A stretch of DNA of 34,798 nucleotides, from assembly GCF_014647075.1 (NCBI RefSeq), contig NZ_BMOM01000027.1:1-34798 (forward strand), given 5' to 3'. Source of the DNA: Deinococcus aerophilus (GTDB lineage Bacteria; Deinococcota; Deinococci; Deinococcales; Deinococcaceae). The stretch's first letter is position 1. Each line of letters opens with the position of its first letter. Positions 1 to 7,558 of this stretch are shown here, in pieces. The position numbers and the translations under genes were made by a program. Below the pieces are notes generated by a model. That model was given only the letters and a program-made list of their open reading frames with translations, searched no databases and had not been told where the DNA came from.

Positions 1-321
1 TCAGAACCATACGTCTGAGAGGCCATTCCTCATGGTATTTGCTCGCCCAGAGAGGCGTGAAATTCCAAAACGGGCTCTAGAAGCGTCCAGCAGGGTGCCC
101 GGATCACGTGGGATCTGTTCATCGCAGCGTGATGTGATGTGTTCGTGAGAACCAGATAATTACTCTTGTCAGACGATGAAGACATGTAGTTGTTTGAGGA
201 GAAGGGTTAAAGGCGCGGCGCCAACCGCTGATACGCAGATGAATCAGGCCGCCCGCCACAGAAACAACCAGCGTGCCCGGCAGCTCCCGGATCTAAGCGT
301 ACCCCGGCCTCCTGGTCACTG

Positions 322-945
322 ATGCTTCACTACTTGTTTCTGGCCCTGTCCCTGACAGCTACCTTGCCTGGGGCTCCGACCACGCCGGCACAACTGGGGA
401 CGTCAATAAGCCTGCGCAGCAATGAAGAGGGCCGTCTGGTGCTGATCCGTGGCGCGCAGACCAGCGGCGTGGAAACCTACAAAAGTAAATCTGGCCTCAC
501 CCACCTGCGGTTTCGTCTGACCTCGGGCGGCGCCAGCTACGCGGCCATCGCTTACGAGAACCAATGGACCCCGGCCCTGCGCCGCGCCCTCGAGGCGGGG
601 CGCGTTGACGCCGCTGGCGTGTGGGAAACCTTCCAGGGCGCGCCCTCGTTCACGCTGAAATACGTGGTGGCGCCCCTTTCCACTGCCACCACTACCGCAG
701 CCCGTAACCTGCTGCGCATTCGCGATGCCTTTGTTCCCGAGGGCAGCGTGCAGAAAATCACCAGGGCCCAGAACGTGACCTTCACTTTCTTGGTGGGCAG
801 CGAAATTTATCAGGGCGTCATGTACGCGGGGAGCTGGAACTCAGCGGCGCTGGACCTCCTGCTCAGCGGCCGGGTTACCCTGTACGGGCACTGGGAAACG
901 TTTGAGGGCCGCCCCAGCTTTGTGACCACCCGGGTCACCCCGTGA
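322..945 (+). CDS. Exported protein with two OB-fold-like repeats
   Basis: A 207-residue protein whose first ~20 residues form a hydrophobic signal-like segment (LHYLFLALSLTATLPGAP), so it is probably exported. The rest is two similar halves of about 75 residues. Each half is beta-rich and ends in the same phrase, WETFQGAPSF in the first and WETFEGRPSF in the second, which suggests a tandem OB-fold-like domain. The same domain appears twice in the protein at 1615-2385. I do not recognise a named family and no catalytic motif is visible. The ATG lacks a good Shine-Dalgarno, so the start is uncertain. The stop overlaps the GTG of the next gene by four bases, indicating translational coupling in an operon that runs to 3767. 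Confidence 0.72.
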   Translation: MLHYLFLALSLTATLPGAPTTPAQLGTSISLRSNEEGRLVLIRGAQTSGVETYKSKSGLTHLRFRLTSGGASYAAIAYENQWTPALRRALEAGRVDAAGVWETFQGAPSFTLKYVVAPLSTATTTAARNLLRIRDAFVPEGSVQKITRAQNVTFTFLVGSEIYQGVMYAGSWNSAALDLLLSGRVTLYGHWETFEGRPSFVTTRVTP

Positions 946-1331
946 GCCACACCCACGAAGCTGCAGAACCCACCGGGCCGCAGGACACCGCCGGGGCCGG
1001 GCCTGCGCCGAGACCCGGGATGCGCTGGCCCGTGATGGCCCTGGGCGCGCTGCTGCTCACGGTTATGGCTGCGGGCGTCTGGCAGGGTCAGCGGTTTTTT
1101 CAGCCAAGCTCCAGCATGTCGGTCCAGAGCGCCGGCGCTGGCCTGATGCCGCCGCAGGAGACTGAAGAGCTTGAGTCCACTGCCCCTGGGCCGCGTGACG
1201 TCCTGAGTGAATCTGTTGTCGCCCTGGACGAAGATCTCCCTGGCGAGTCTGTGACCGACGAGACGCCCGCTGGCCAGCCGCCCGCAGGGTCTGATGAGGA
1301 CCTGCCCGGCGAGCCTGTAGGCCCGGAGTGA
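942..1331 (+). CDS. Small single-pass membrane protein
   Basis: A 129-residue protein starting at GTG 942 inside the stop region of the previous gene (GTGA overlap). Residues ~1-27 are a Pro/Ala/Gly-rich cytoplasmic stretch. One transmembrane helix follows (MALGALLLTVMAAGVW). The remaining ~80 residues are acidic and low in complexity, with two near-repeats (DEDLPGESV and DEDLPGEPV). No enzyme domain is visible. The coupling suggests it acts with the OB-fold-like proteins on either side, perhaps as an anchor or adaptor; this is inference. It is probably a real gene given the overlap and continued codon pattern, but no family is recognised. Confidence 0.55.
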   Translation: MSHTHEAAEPTGPQDTAGAGPAPRPGMRWPVMALGALLLTVMAAGVWQGQRFFQPSSSMSVQSAGAGLMPPQETEELESTAPGPRDVLSESVVALDEDLPGESVTDETPAGQPPAGSDEDLPGEPVGPE

Positions 1332-1614
1332 AAGACCGCTTCCGTGGTTCCGCTGACCTTTCACCCCGTCACCCCGAGGAGGCAGATGATCCACACAACA
1401 CCGCTTCCCACCTCTGGAATTGCGCACCCAGAGTCTTTCAGCATGATCACATCGGCCACGGCGGGCGGGCCGCGCTGGGGGAACTGGCCGGCAAGGGACA
1501 GCGCGGAGTGATCATGCCCTGGGACGGCAGTGGGTGCCATGACCGGCAGACTACAACCGCCGTAATGACGTCAGGTGCGCGCTTCCCACGCAGGGTTTCG
1601 AGCCCCTCATCGAC
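1332..1614. other. Gap with a possible 41-codon ORF
   Basis: The 283 bases between two operon genes have no convincing gene. A 41-codon frame from ATG 1386 to TGA 1511 is preceded by a perfect AGGAGG (1377-1382), but the spacer is only three bases and the peptide shows no recognisable feature. A longer overlapping frame from 1328 shows no protein-like pattern either. The stretch may be a decayed gene or a leader for the gene at 1615. Confidence 0.3.
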
Positions 1615-2385
1615 ATGATCCCGGGGCACAATCGCACCCCGCTCCAGCGTCCGCCGCGCTGGCTCCTGCTGGCCGCAAGTGCCGCATTGTTGATGACCGG
1701 GATCTGGCTGGGTGACCTTCTGAACCCGCCGGGGAGTTCAGCCACGGTGGCCAGCATGGCGGTGCAGGCTTCAACGTCTCCAGTGCCGGAAGCCTTCCCG
1801 TCGCCACAACAGGCGCCGCAGCCGCCGCCTTCCAGCAGCGCGCCGGCGCCTGTCCAAATGGTGCGCACGGCTGGTCACGTGACCGAGATCCGCCGCAGCC
1901 GCCGCGGATTCAGGCAGATCGTGCTGAGGCAGGCCAGTGGCGCGGAAATCACCGTCACGGCCATGCCCTCTCTCGGCGTGCTGGATCCGGCCCCCCGCCT
2001 CGGAGACAGCATCGAGGTCAGTGGTCTTCCGGCCACCTACCGTGGACAGCCGCAGGTGAAACTCGAACACCGCCGCGCCATCCGAATCGTCCAGGGGGCC
2101 ACCGCGTTGACGGTCAGCCAGGCATCGGTTCAGGAGGGGCCAGTGCAGGTGCACGGCACCATCACCTCGCACCGGGAGTACGAAGCGCAGAACGGCACCA
2201 TGCTGCTGTTCACCCTTGACGGAAGCCTGTCGGGCGTCATGTTCGCCGACGATTGGGCGACCAGCGACCGCGATCAGATCCTGGATCTCGCCGAGCAACA
2301 AAGCAGCGTCGTGGTCGAGGGCCAGATGACCACCTACAAGGGCAAGCCATCAATTCAGGCACAGACCATCGTGACCGCCCCATGA
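1615..2385 (+). CDS. Membrane-anchored protein with two OB-fold-like domains
   Basis: A 256-residue protein with a short basic N-terminus and one transmembrane helix around residues 14-35 (WLLLAASAALLMTGIWLGDL). A Pro/Ser/Ala-rich linker runs to about residue 80, followed by two beta-rich repeats. The repeats end in ATYRGQPQVKLE and TTYKGKPSIQAQ, the same signature position as the WETFxGxPSF repeats of the protein at 322-945, so these are probably the same OB-fold-like domain. Its topology is likely N-terminus in, domains outside. Its TGA overlaps the ATG of the permease gene (ATGA at 2382-2385), which supports a joint role with that transporter. Function unknown. Confidence 0.7.
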   Translation: MIPGHNRTPLQRPPRWLLLAASAALLMTGIWLGDLLNPPGSSATVASMAVQASTSPVPEAFPSPQQAPQPPPSSSAPAPVQMVRTAGHVTEIRRSRRGFRQIVLRQASGAEITVTAMPSLGVLDPAPRLGDSIEVSGLPATYRGQPQVKLEHRRAIRIVQGATALTVSQASVQEGPVQVHGTITSHREYEAQNGTMLLFTLDGSLSGVMFADDWATSDRDQILDLAEQQSSVVVEGQMTTYKGKPSIQAQTIVTAP

Positions 2386-3767
2386 TCACCCTGGCCATTG
2401 CCCTGGTCCTGGGCATCATCCTCGGCACTGTCGCTGGCCTGATGCCCGGCCTGCACAGCAACACGGTCGCGGCCAGCCTGGTGGGCATCGCCTTGGGCCT
2501 CCCGGACGAGTGGCGGCTGCCCGCCACGGTGGCCATTGCTGCGGCCGGCGCGGCCAACATCTTCTGGGACCTGATCCCCACCCTTTTCCTCGGCATTCCC
2601 GGCAGTCCGATCCAGGCCATGCTGCCCACCCACCGCTTGGTGATGGAAGGCCGGGGCGGTGAAGCGCTGCGCCTTTCCGCCCGAGCCACGGTCTTCGGGG
2701 TGCTGTGTGCCATGGCGATCAGTACGCTGCTTCTCCACACGTCCCTCGCCTCATCCTTCGAAAATCAGCTTGAGGGTGTCCTGTTTCCCCTGATGTTGAT
2801 CGCCACCATCATCTTGCTGATTACCGAGAAGCGCCGTGTGGCGGCCGTGACGCTGTTCACGCTGGCTGGCCTGTTCGGTGTGATCGCCCTGGGCAAACCC
2901 ATCGTGCCCGGCGGGAGCGATGGGGCGTTTGGGGTGCTGTTGCCGGCCCTCACGGGAATGTTTGGAATGCCAGGACTGCTGAGCGGCCTGAGCGGCGCGG
3001 CCACCCTCCGGCCCCGGCAAGATCCGGACGCCCCAGACCTGATGCCTCTGCGCAACGTCATCGCAGTTGGCAGCCTGGGCACGGTTCTGGGCGCTCTCTC
3101 AGGGTTCTTGCCGGGCATGGGAAGCGCCAACATCGCAGCGCTCGGGGACACCGCCCGGCGCCCCAGCGAGGGAACCTCTGAGGACCGCCGGTACATCGCG
3201 CTCATTTCCGGGTTGCAGGCCGCCGACATGGTGCTGGGCGTGACGGCTTGGTACCTGATCGACAAGGCGCGCTCCGGAATCAGTGTGTCCATCAGCTTGA
3301 TTGCTGATCCGGCAGATGTGGACGGGCGCCGCGCCATCCTGTTTGCCATCATCCTGTCGGCGGTGGTGAGCTACTTCGCCCTGCGACTCACTTGGCGGGG
3401 CACGGTGCGGACCATCGAGCGTTTTGACCAGCGGGGACTGAACTTCGCCCTCGCCTGCGCCCTGATCCTCTTGGTGGCCATGACCACCGGATGGGGCGGC
3501 CTCCTGATCCTAGCCATTGGCACGCTGCTGGGCGCCGCTGCGCAGGCCGCTGGCATCCGCCAAGCACAGCTGATGGGCTTCCTGCTCATCCCGGTGCTGC
3601 TTTACCTGAGCGGTAACCAGGCCTGGATCGTCAGCTCCCTTGCCCTGGACGCCCGCCTGAGTGTTCCACTACCAACCAGCACAACCCAGATTCTAGGTTT
3701 TCTGGGCACCACTGGCGTGATGGGGGTGGTCGCCTATCAGGCCTGGATGGTGGCCACCCGGCGCTGA
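2382..3767 (+). CDS. TctA-like (PF01970-type) membrane permease
   Basis: A 461-residue, very hydrophobic protein with roughly ten to twelve membrane segments. The start at ATG 2382 is chosen because it overlaps the preceding stop and begins directly with a membrane helix (MITLAIALVLGIILGTVAG). Two related glycine-rich segments, GLMPGLHSNTV near residue 20 and GFLPGMGSANIAAL near 240, plus GIPGSPIQAML near residue 70, are typical of the large permease subunit of tripartite tricarboxylate transporters. The usual partners, the small TctB membrane subunit and periplasmic TctC binding protein, are not adjacent. The OB-fold-like proteins upstream take their place, so substrate and mechanism may differ from classical TctABC. 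Confidence 0.8.
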   Translation: MITLAIALVLGIILGTVAGLMPGLHSNTVAASLVGIALGLPDEWRLPATVAIAAAGAANIFWDLIPTLFLGIPGSPIQAMLPTHRLVMEGRGGEALRLSARATVFGVLCAMAISTLLLHTSLASSFENQLEGVLFPLMLIATIILLITEKRRVAAVTLFTLAGLFGVIALGKPIVPGGSDGAFGVLLPALTGMFGMPGLLSGLSGAATLRPRQDPDAPDLMPLRNVIAVGSLGTVLGALSGFLPGMGSANIAALGDTARRPSEGTSEDRRYIALISGLQAADMVLGVTAWYLIDKARSGISVSISLIADPADVDGRRAILFAIILSAVVSYFALRLTWRGTVRTIERFDQRGLNFALACALILLVAMTTGWGGLLILAIGTLLGAAAQAAGIRQAQLMGFLLIPVLLYLSGNQAWIVSSLALDARLSVPLPTSTTQILGFLGTTGVMGVVAYQAWMVATRR

Positions 3768-3826
3768 CTACCCTTCAAGACGCATAACGGGCAGCAAAAA
3801 GTCAGCTCCTATACGGTGTCTTTCCG

Positions 3827-4055
3827 ATGAAGCCAAGCAGAAGCCGACCCACACCTGATCTGGGGCGCAGCATCTGGCTGGGCTACCTCCGGCCCGTGGA
3901 CCTGAACATCCTGCGGGCCCTGAATCAGCCGTTCACCGGCACTCTCTACCCTGAACCGCGCGCCCCAGTTCGCCTGAATCATCCAAACACTCACGGAGGG
4001 AGGCACGACCTCCCCCCAGCCACTCGCGGCGCAACTGCGCAATCAGTCTTCAATT
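3827..4055 (+). mobile_element. 3' end of a decayed IS5-type insertion sequence
   Basis: The segment matches, in opposite orientation, the 3' end of the decayed element at 25605-26050. It has a frame ending LNRAPQFA then stop (TGA 3975-3977), against VNRSPQLA then stop at 25674. About 20 bases after the stop lies a G-rich/C-rich hairpin, and 55 bases after the stop the terminal core CAACTGCGCAAT (4032-4043) followed by CTTCAAT. The spacing from stop to core is the same in both copies within about a base. Upstream of ~3930 the transposase frame is broken by stops, so only the tail of the element survives. A 78-codon frame beginning at 3827 overlaps it and is probably not a gene. Confidence 0.6.
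3998..4014. terminator. Hairpin in IS remnant, possible terminator
   Basis: GGGAGG and CCTCCC form a 6-bp stem with a 5-base loop between the plus-strand permease gene and the end of the minus-strand dpd operon. There is no T-run. It corresponds in position to the stronger hairpin at 25630-25660 in the other IS remnant, so it is more likely an IS-borne structure that may also block transcription. Confidence 0.35.
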
Positions 4056-4105
4056 CAGATTAGGCGAGTTCGACGTATATTCAGAGAATGAACCCGCGCA
4101 GCCCA

Positions 4106-4687
4106 TCAGGGGGCCTGGCCCAACAGGCGTCGTGCCCGGTCCAGTGCCTGAACTAATGGGTCCTGGTCACCCCGGTGCCGAAGCCATGGACCGGTCGGCC
4201 CTTGCGCGCCTTTCAACGCCTGAAGCCACAGCGTCCCGAGATAGTGCACGAGGACGTGATCCAAATCGTCTGATTGCGGTTCGTCGCTGACAGGTGCGTG
4301 TGAGGGCACATCCAGCGGAAAAGCAACATCTTGCTTGACCTCGGACAGGGGGGCAAGTTCGTGTTTCACCTCGGGCCTGTGTTTTTCTGGATGTTCACCG
4401 GCAAGTGGCAGATGAACTTCTTGGACCCCCTGAGCACTGCGGTCCTCGTATAGTCGACTCAGCAGTTTGAACCCGTCGCGCACATCCACGGGTTTGGTGC
4501 CGCACTGCACCACGGTCCAGGCGCCCAGCCGCCGTTCCTCTACCCCCGTCGCTGAGACGAAGGTCAAGCCCAAAGTGACTTCAGGGTACGCCAAGGGCAA
4601 CGTGCCCACGTCGGCGTGTGTGAAGTTGTATTCCGCTTCGGGCAACGAGGCCATCTGCAATCGGCCGGCCAGCTCAAGGGCATTCAT
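4106..4687 (-). CDS. Unrecognised 193-aa protein, last gene of dpd operon
   Basis: The last gene of the long minus-strand operon. Its ATG (4687) overlaps the stop of the SF1 helicase gene by four bases, so the two are probably co-translated. The N-terminal ~90 residues look like a compact alpha/beta domain (ADVGTLPLAYPEVTLGLTF, then LGAWTVVQCG). A polar, Pro/Glu/His-rich middle follows, then a helical C-terminus (VLVHYLGTLWLQALKGAQ). No motif, membrane segment or family is recognisable. Its position makes it a candidate accessory factor of the helicase or of Dpd restriction. It is not one of the dpdA-K genes as I know them. Confidence 0.7.
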   Translation of the reverse strand: MNALELAGRLQMASLPEAEYNFTHADVGTLPLAYPEVTLGLTFVSATGVEERRLGAWTVVQCGTKPVDVRDGFKLLSRLYEDRSAQGVQEVHLPLAGEHPEKHRPEVKHELAPLSEVKQDVAFPLDVPSHAPVSDEPQSDDLDHVLVHYLGTLWLQALKGAQGPTGPWLRHRGDQDPLVQALDRARRLLGQAP

Positions 4688-6747
4688 AGACCCTCTCGGA
4701 TATCAATGCCACTGAGTTCTCGCAATAATGGCGTCGCTTTTCCCTCTGTAGCCAGGAGATACAACAACTCGCCGCTGCGGGTCATTCCAACATAGAAACG
4801 CATCCGCTCACGTTCCATAAGAATGTCCCGCTCCTCACGCTCGGTTTCGGCCCCCAGGGCGCCAAGATGCTCAGCATCCAATCCGACCAGCATCACCACA
4901 GGGAACTCCAGGCCTTTGGCAGTATTGATCGTCATCACTTTGACGCTCTCGCGCAGAACGTCCACATCCTCCTGGACCGGATCCCAATGGTCGGTGGGAA
5001 TGCCTTGTTTGGTGAGGGCGTACGCGTACTCCTGGGCGAGTCCTTCGGTGGTGGCAATCACGGCGATGTCTCGCAGCCGCAGGAGGTTCTCCTCTCGAAA
5101 CCGCGTGATTTCCTCTATGACAAAGCGTTTAATCAGGTGACTCTCAGCAAAGCGCATCAAAACAGGACGCGGGCCAATGCGCTTCACGGACGTCATATCT
5201 ATCAACTCACCATGTTCTTTAAGATGCACGTTCCGCGAGGCAAGATCAGCGGCGGTACGGACCACTTCGCGGGTGTTGCGGTAATTGATCTTAAGGGCGT
5301 ACGAACGTCCCCGGATATCCAAGCCTACCTGCTTCCATGAAAACCCACGGGAGTACAAGCTTTGCGCGGCGTCTCCCAGCACCAGGACGGTTTTGTGCTC
5401 AGTGCCTTGACCCCGGGTGAGGCGCTGCAACACCCGCAGTTCCAAGGGCGTCAAGTCCTGCGCTTCGTCGACAACCACGTCATCCACTACTTCCAGTTCC
5501 GGATGGTCGAGCAGGAGGCGGTACATGCGCGTAACGACGTCCCCCCAGTCCATCAGGCCGTGTGCCTGCAACTGGGCGTTGTAAGCGCTCAGCACTTCCC
5601 AGACTACAGCGCGCGAAAGGGGACTCAGGGCCTGCTTTCGCCCGTACCGCGGCGCCTGACGGTAAGCATCCATGTCCGGAAGCCCAAAACCTTTAATCAC
5701 CCGCTGAATTTCATCGTAGAAGAATTCTGGAGCGCGCGCGAGCACCGCAGAGTGCCGCTGGGTCCGCACCTCATCAATCGCCTGCCGGATAAACTGCAGT
5801 GCCTGATCGCGGTCCACGAGCACATGCTGTACTCCTGCGGCGCCCAGCATGTGCAGCGCCCAGTGCCGGTAATCCTCAATACGCAGGGTGGGCGGCAAGG
5901 TGCCAGTCACTTCCTGCACCAGACTGCGAGTGACGCGTTGCAGCACGGGGTTGTAAGTGATGAACAGCACTTGCCGTCCAGCCTGCGCGAGCCGGACAGC
6001 ACGGTGAATCCCGACGGTCGTTTTTCCACTGCCGGCCACGCCCTTGAGCAGGGTGGCCCCGGTATGAATCCGGTCCACATGGTGTCGTTGTTCGTCGGCC
6101 AGCCCCAGCAGAAGGTCCTGGATACTGCCCCGGGTATACGCATCAAGCTGTTCCAAGGACGCTCGTTTAAAAACGCGGAAAGGATCCGTCAGGGGCTCGG
6201 AAGGATCCGTCGCGAGCGCCAGAAGCCACTCGTGGGTGCGCAGAGGCAGTCCGGGGAGGCACAAGGCATCATCCAGGGTGGGTGCGTCCCGCAATGCGTG
6301 GGCCAACGGCGCCGGCGCCCCCAACAGCCGCAGCTGATGCACGGTAAAGGCCCGCAGGGGAAAATCCGCGCCGCTTTGAGGATGGTTCCATGCGTCGGGC
6401 ACCTGGAAGTCTACCGGTAGCGATGGGGCCGTGGCCTGCGGTTCAAGTTCCCAGTTCAACAGGTCGTGCGTTCCAATGTCCCGGGCGGTCAGGCGGTCGA
6501 AGACACTATGCGGCACCACCCGCAGCAGCATGGGCTCACGGTTGCTCCCCCACCGGAACAGCATGCGCCAATTGTCGTTCACCCGGCAATACCAGGCGTC
6601 CATCAGGTCCAGTCGCCGCACCTGCAGGCCGGTGGCCTGTGGGTGCGAGAGAAGCGCTTTAATCGTGCCAATAATGGCCGGTTGCATCGGCTGCGCCGCA
6701 TTGTGTTTCAGGTCGTCCAGGAAGCGGGGGCTCACAAGCATCGTCAT
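4684..6747 (-). CDS. SF1 (UvrD/Rep-like) helicase with RelE-like N-terminus
   Basis: A 687-residue protein. Residues ~1-90 resemble a RelE/ParE/HigB-type toxin fold (AWYCRVNDNWRMLFRW, LLRVVPHSVFDRL). From ~200 onward it is an SF1A helicase: Walker A GVAGSGKTT near 239, motif II VVVDEAQDL near 426, GDAAQSLYSRGF, motif IV INYRNTREV, motif V MTINTAKGLEFPVVML, and motif VI RFYVGMTRSGELLYLL. It would unwind DNA with ATP. It starts 10 bases after dpdK, with GAGG upstream of ATG 6747, and overlaps the next gene, so it is in the dpd operon. It is not part of the classical dpdA-K set. The N-terminal fusion may be a nuclease, a nucleic-acid sensor, or simply a structural domain. Confidence 0.85.
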   Translation of the reverse strand: MTMLVSPRFLDDLKHNAAQPMQPAIIGTIKALLSHPQATGLQVRRLDLMDAWYCRVNDNWRMLFRWGSNREPMLLRVVPHSVFDRLTARDIGTHDLLNWELEPQATAPSLPVDFQVPDAWNHPQSGADFPLRAFTVHQLRLLGAPAPLAHALRDAPTLDDALCLPGLPLRTHEWLLALATDPSEPLTDPFRVFKRASLEQLDAYTRGSIQDLLLGLADEQRHHVDRIHTGATLLKGVAGSGKTTVGIHRAVRLAQAGRQVLFITYNPVLQRVTRSLVQEVTGTLPPTLRIEDYRHWALHMLGAAGVQHVLVDRDQALQFIRQAIDEVRTQRHSAVLARAPEFFYDEIQRVIKGFGLPDMDAYRQAPRYGRKQALSPLSRAVVWEVLSAYNAQLQAHGLMDWGDVVTRMYRLLLDHPELEVVDDVVVDEAQDLTPLELRVLQRLTRGQGTEHKTVLVLGDAAQSLYSRGFSWKQVGLDIRGRSYALKINYRNTREVVRTAADLASRNVHLKEHGELIDMTSVKRIGPRPVLMRFAESHLIKRFVIEEITRFREENLLRLRDIAVIATTEGLAQEYAYALTKQGIPTDHWDPVQEDVDVLRESVKVMTINTAKGLEFPVVMLVGLDAEHLGALGAETEREERDILMERERMRFYVGMTRSGELLYLLATEGKATPLLRELSGIDIREGL

Positions 6748-6757
6748 GATTTGACCT

Positions 6758-7558
6758 CTACCGGTAAAAGCCTGCCAGAGCGTCCAGCAGGGGTTTGAAC
6801 GCCGCTTCAGTGGCCACGCTCGGGTGATTCGCTAGGGCGAAAAAGTCGGCGCTGCGTAAGGTGCGTTTCTTCGGAACCATGTCGCGGTCCGTGAGGTCAT
6901 ACTGGTCGCGTGGCCAACTGTGGGCCTGGAAGTCCTCTGCCGCTACCCTAAGCCCCTCTAGAGGCTCATCGCTGCGCACCTCTGCTACCAATTCCGCGTT
7001 GTAGGCGAGACCGCCGTTCGTGAAGTTGGCACTGCCGAACAACGCTCCCGACGGCAACCACAACAACTTGGCGTGCAGGGCGTCCCGGTACGACACCTGC
7101 GCGCCGAGATGCGCCAGTTCCTCTGCGAACAACACGGTGTCTGCGTGGTTCAGAAATTCGCGTTTCAACTCCGCGCTGCGTTCCCGCAGGCCGCGCAGAA
7201 CTTCGTCCTGCAGGTCAAAGTCGAGGTCCTCGTTCGCCTGCACACGCCGCACCTGCTCAGCCGTGAGTTGGTACTCCGCTAGAGCCGGCAAGGTCACCAG
7301 TTCATGAGGAGGTTTCACAATCACATGAATCAGGTGTTTCTGGCCTAACAGGCGCAGCAGGTCTTTCAGGGTGATCCTTTCCCGGTGCGTCCCGAAGACG
7401 CTCCGGTAAGGGCCCAATGACCGAACGTCGAACTCGACGTTCTTCAGCCACGGCGTAATCAGCCACACTTCACTCGGGGCGCAGTCGAGCGCCTCAAGCA
7501 TCAGGCGCACCATCTGATTCTTCAGGCGGTCGGTACGATCGGTCACATGGAAAATCAC
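6758..7558 (-). CDS. dpdK: DpdK, phospholipase D-like nuclease
   Basis: A 266-residue protein starting at GTG 7558, overlapping the dpdJ stop by four bases. Around residues 160-182 it carries a PLD-type active-site half: HAKLLWLPSG followed by GSANFTNGGL. This is the usual His-x-Lys with downstream GSAN of PLD nucleases, although the classic Asp of HKD is absent. With only one such motif it probably works as a dimer, as known for small PLD nucleases. In Salmonella Montevideo dpdK belongs to the genes linked to the restriction phenotype, so it is the best candidate for the nuclease that cuts DNA lacking the 7-deazaguanine mark. Identification rests on motif, size and operon place after dpdJ. 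Confidence 0.88.
   Translation of the reverse strand: MIFHVTDRTDRLKNQMVRLMLEALDCAPSEVWLITPWLKNVEFDVRSLGPYRSVFGTHRERITLKDLLRLLGQKHLIHVIVKPPHELVTLPALAEYQLTAEQVRRVQANEDLDFDLQDEVLRGLRERSAELKREFLNHADTVLFAEELAHLGAQVSYRDALHAKLLWLPSGALFGSANFTNGGLAYNAELVAEVRSDEPLEGLRVAAEDFQAHSWPRDQYDLTDRDMVPKKRTLRSADFFALANHPSVATEAAFKPLLDALAGFYR

Noticed and set aside
1328..1618. 96-codon plus-strand frame between operon genes
   Set aside because: No domain, low-complexity composition and no ribosome site; described as a gap.
3827..4063. 78-codon plus-strand frame as a small gene
   Set aside because: The segment matches the tail and end of a decayed insertion sequence, and no ribosome site precedes it.
5362..6420. 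352-codon open frame on the plus strand inside the SF1 helicase gene
   Set aside because: It is antisense to clear helicase motifs; its own translation has no domain-like pattern.
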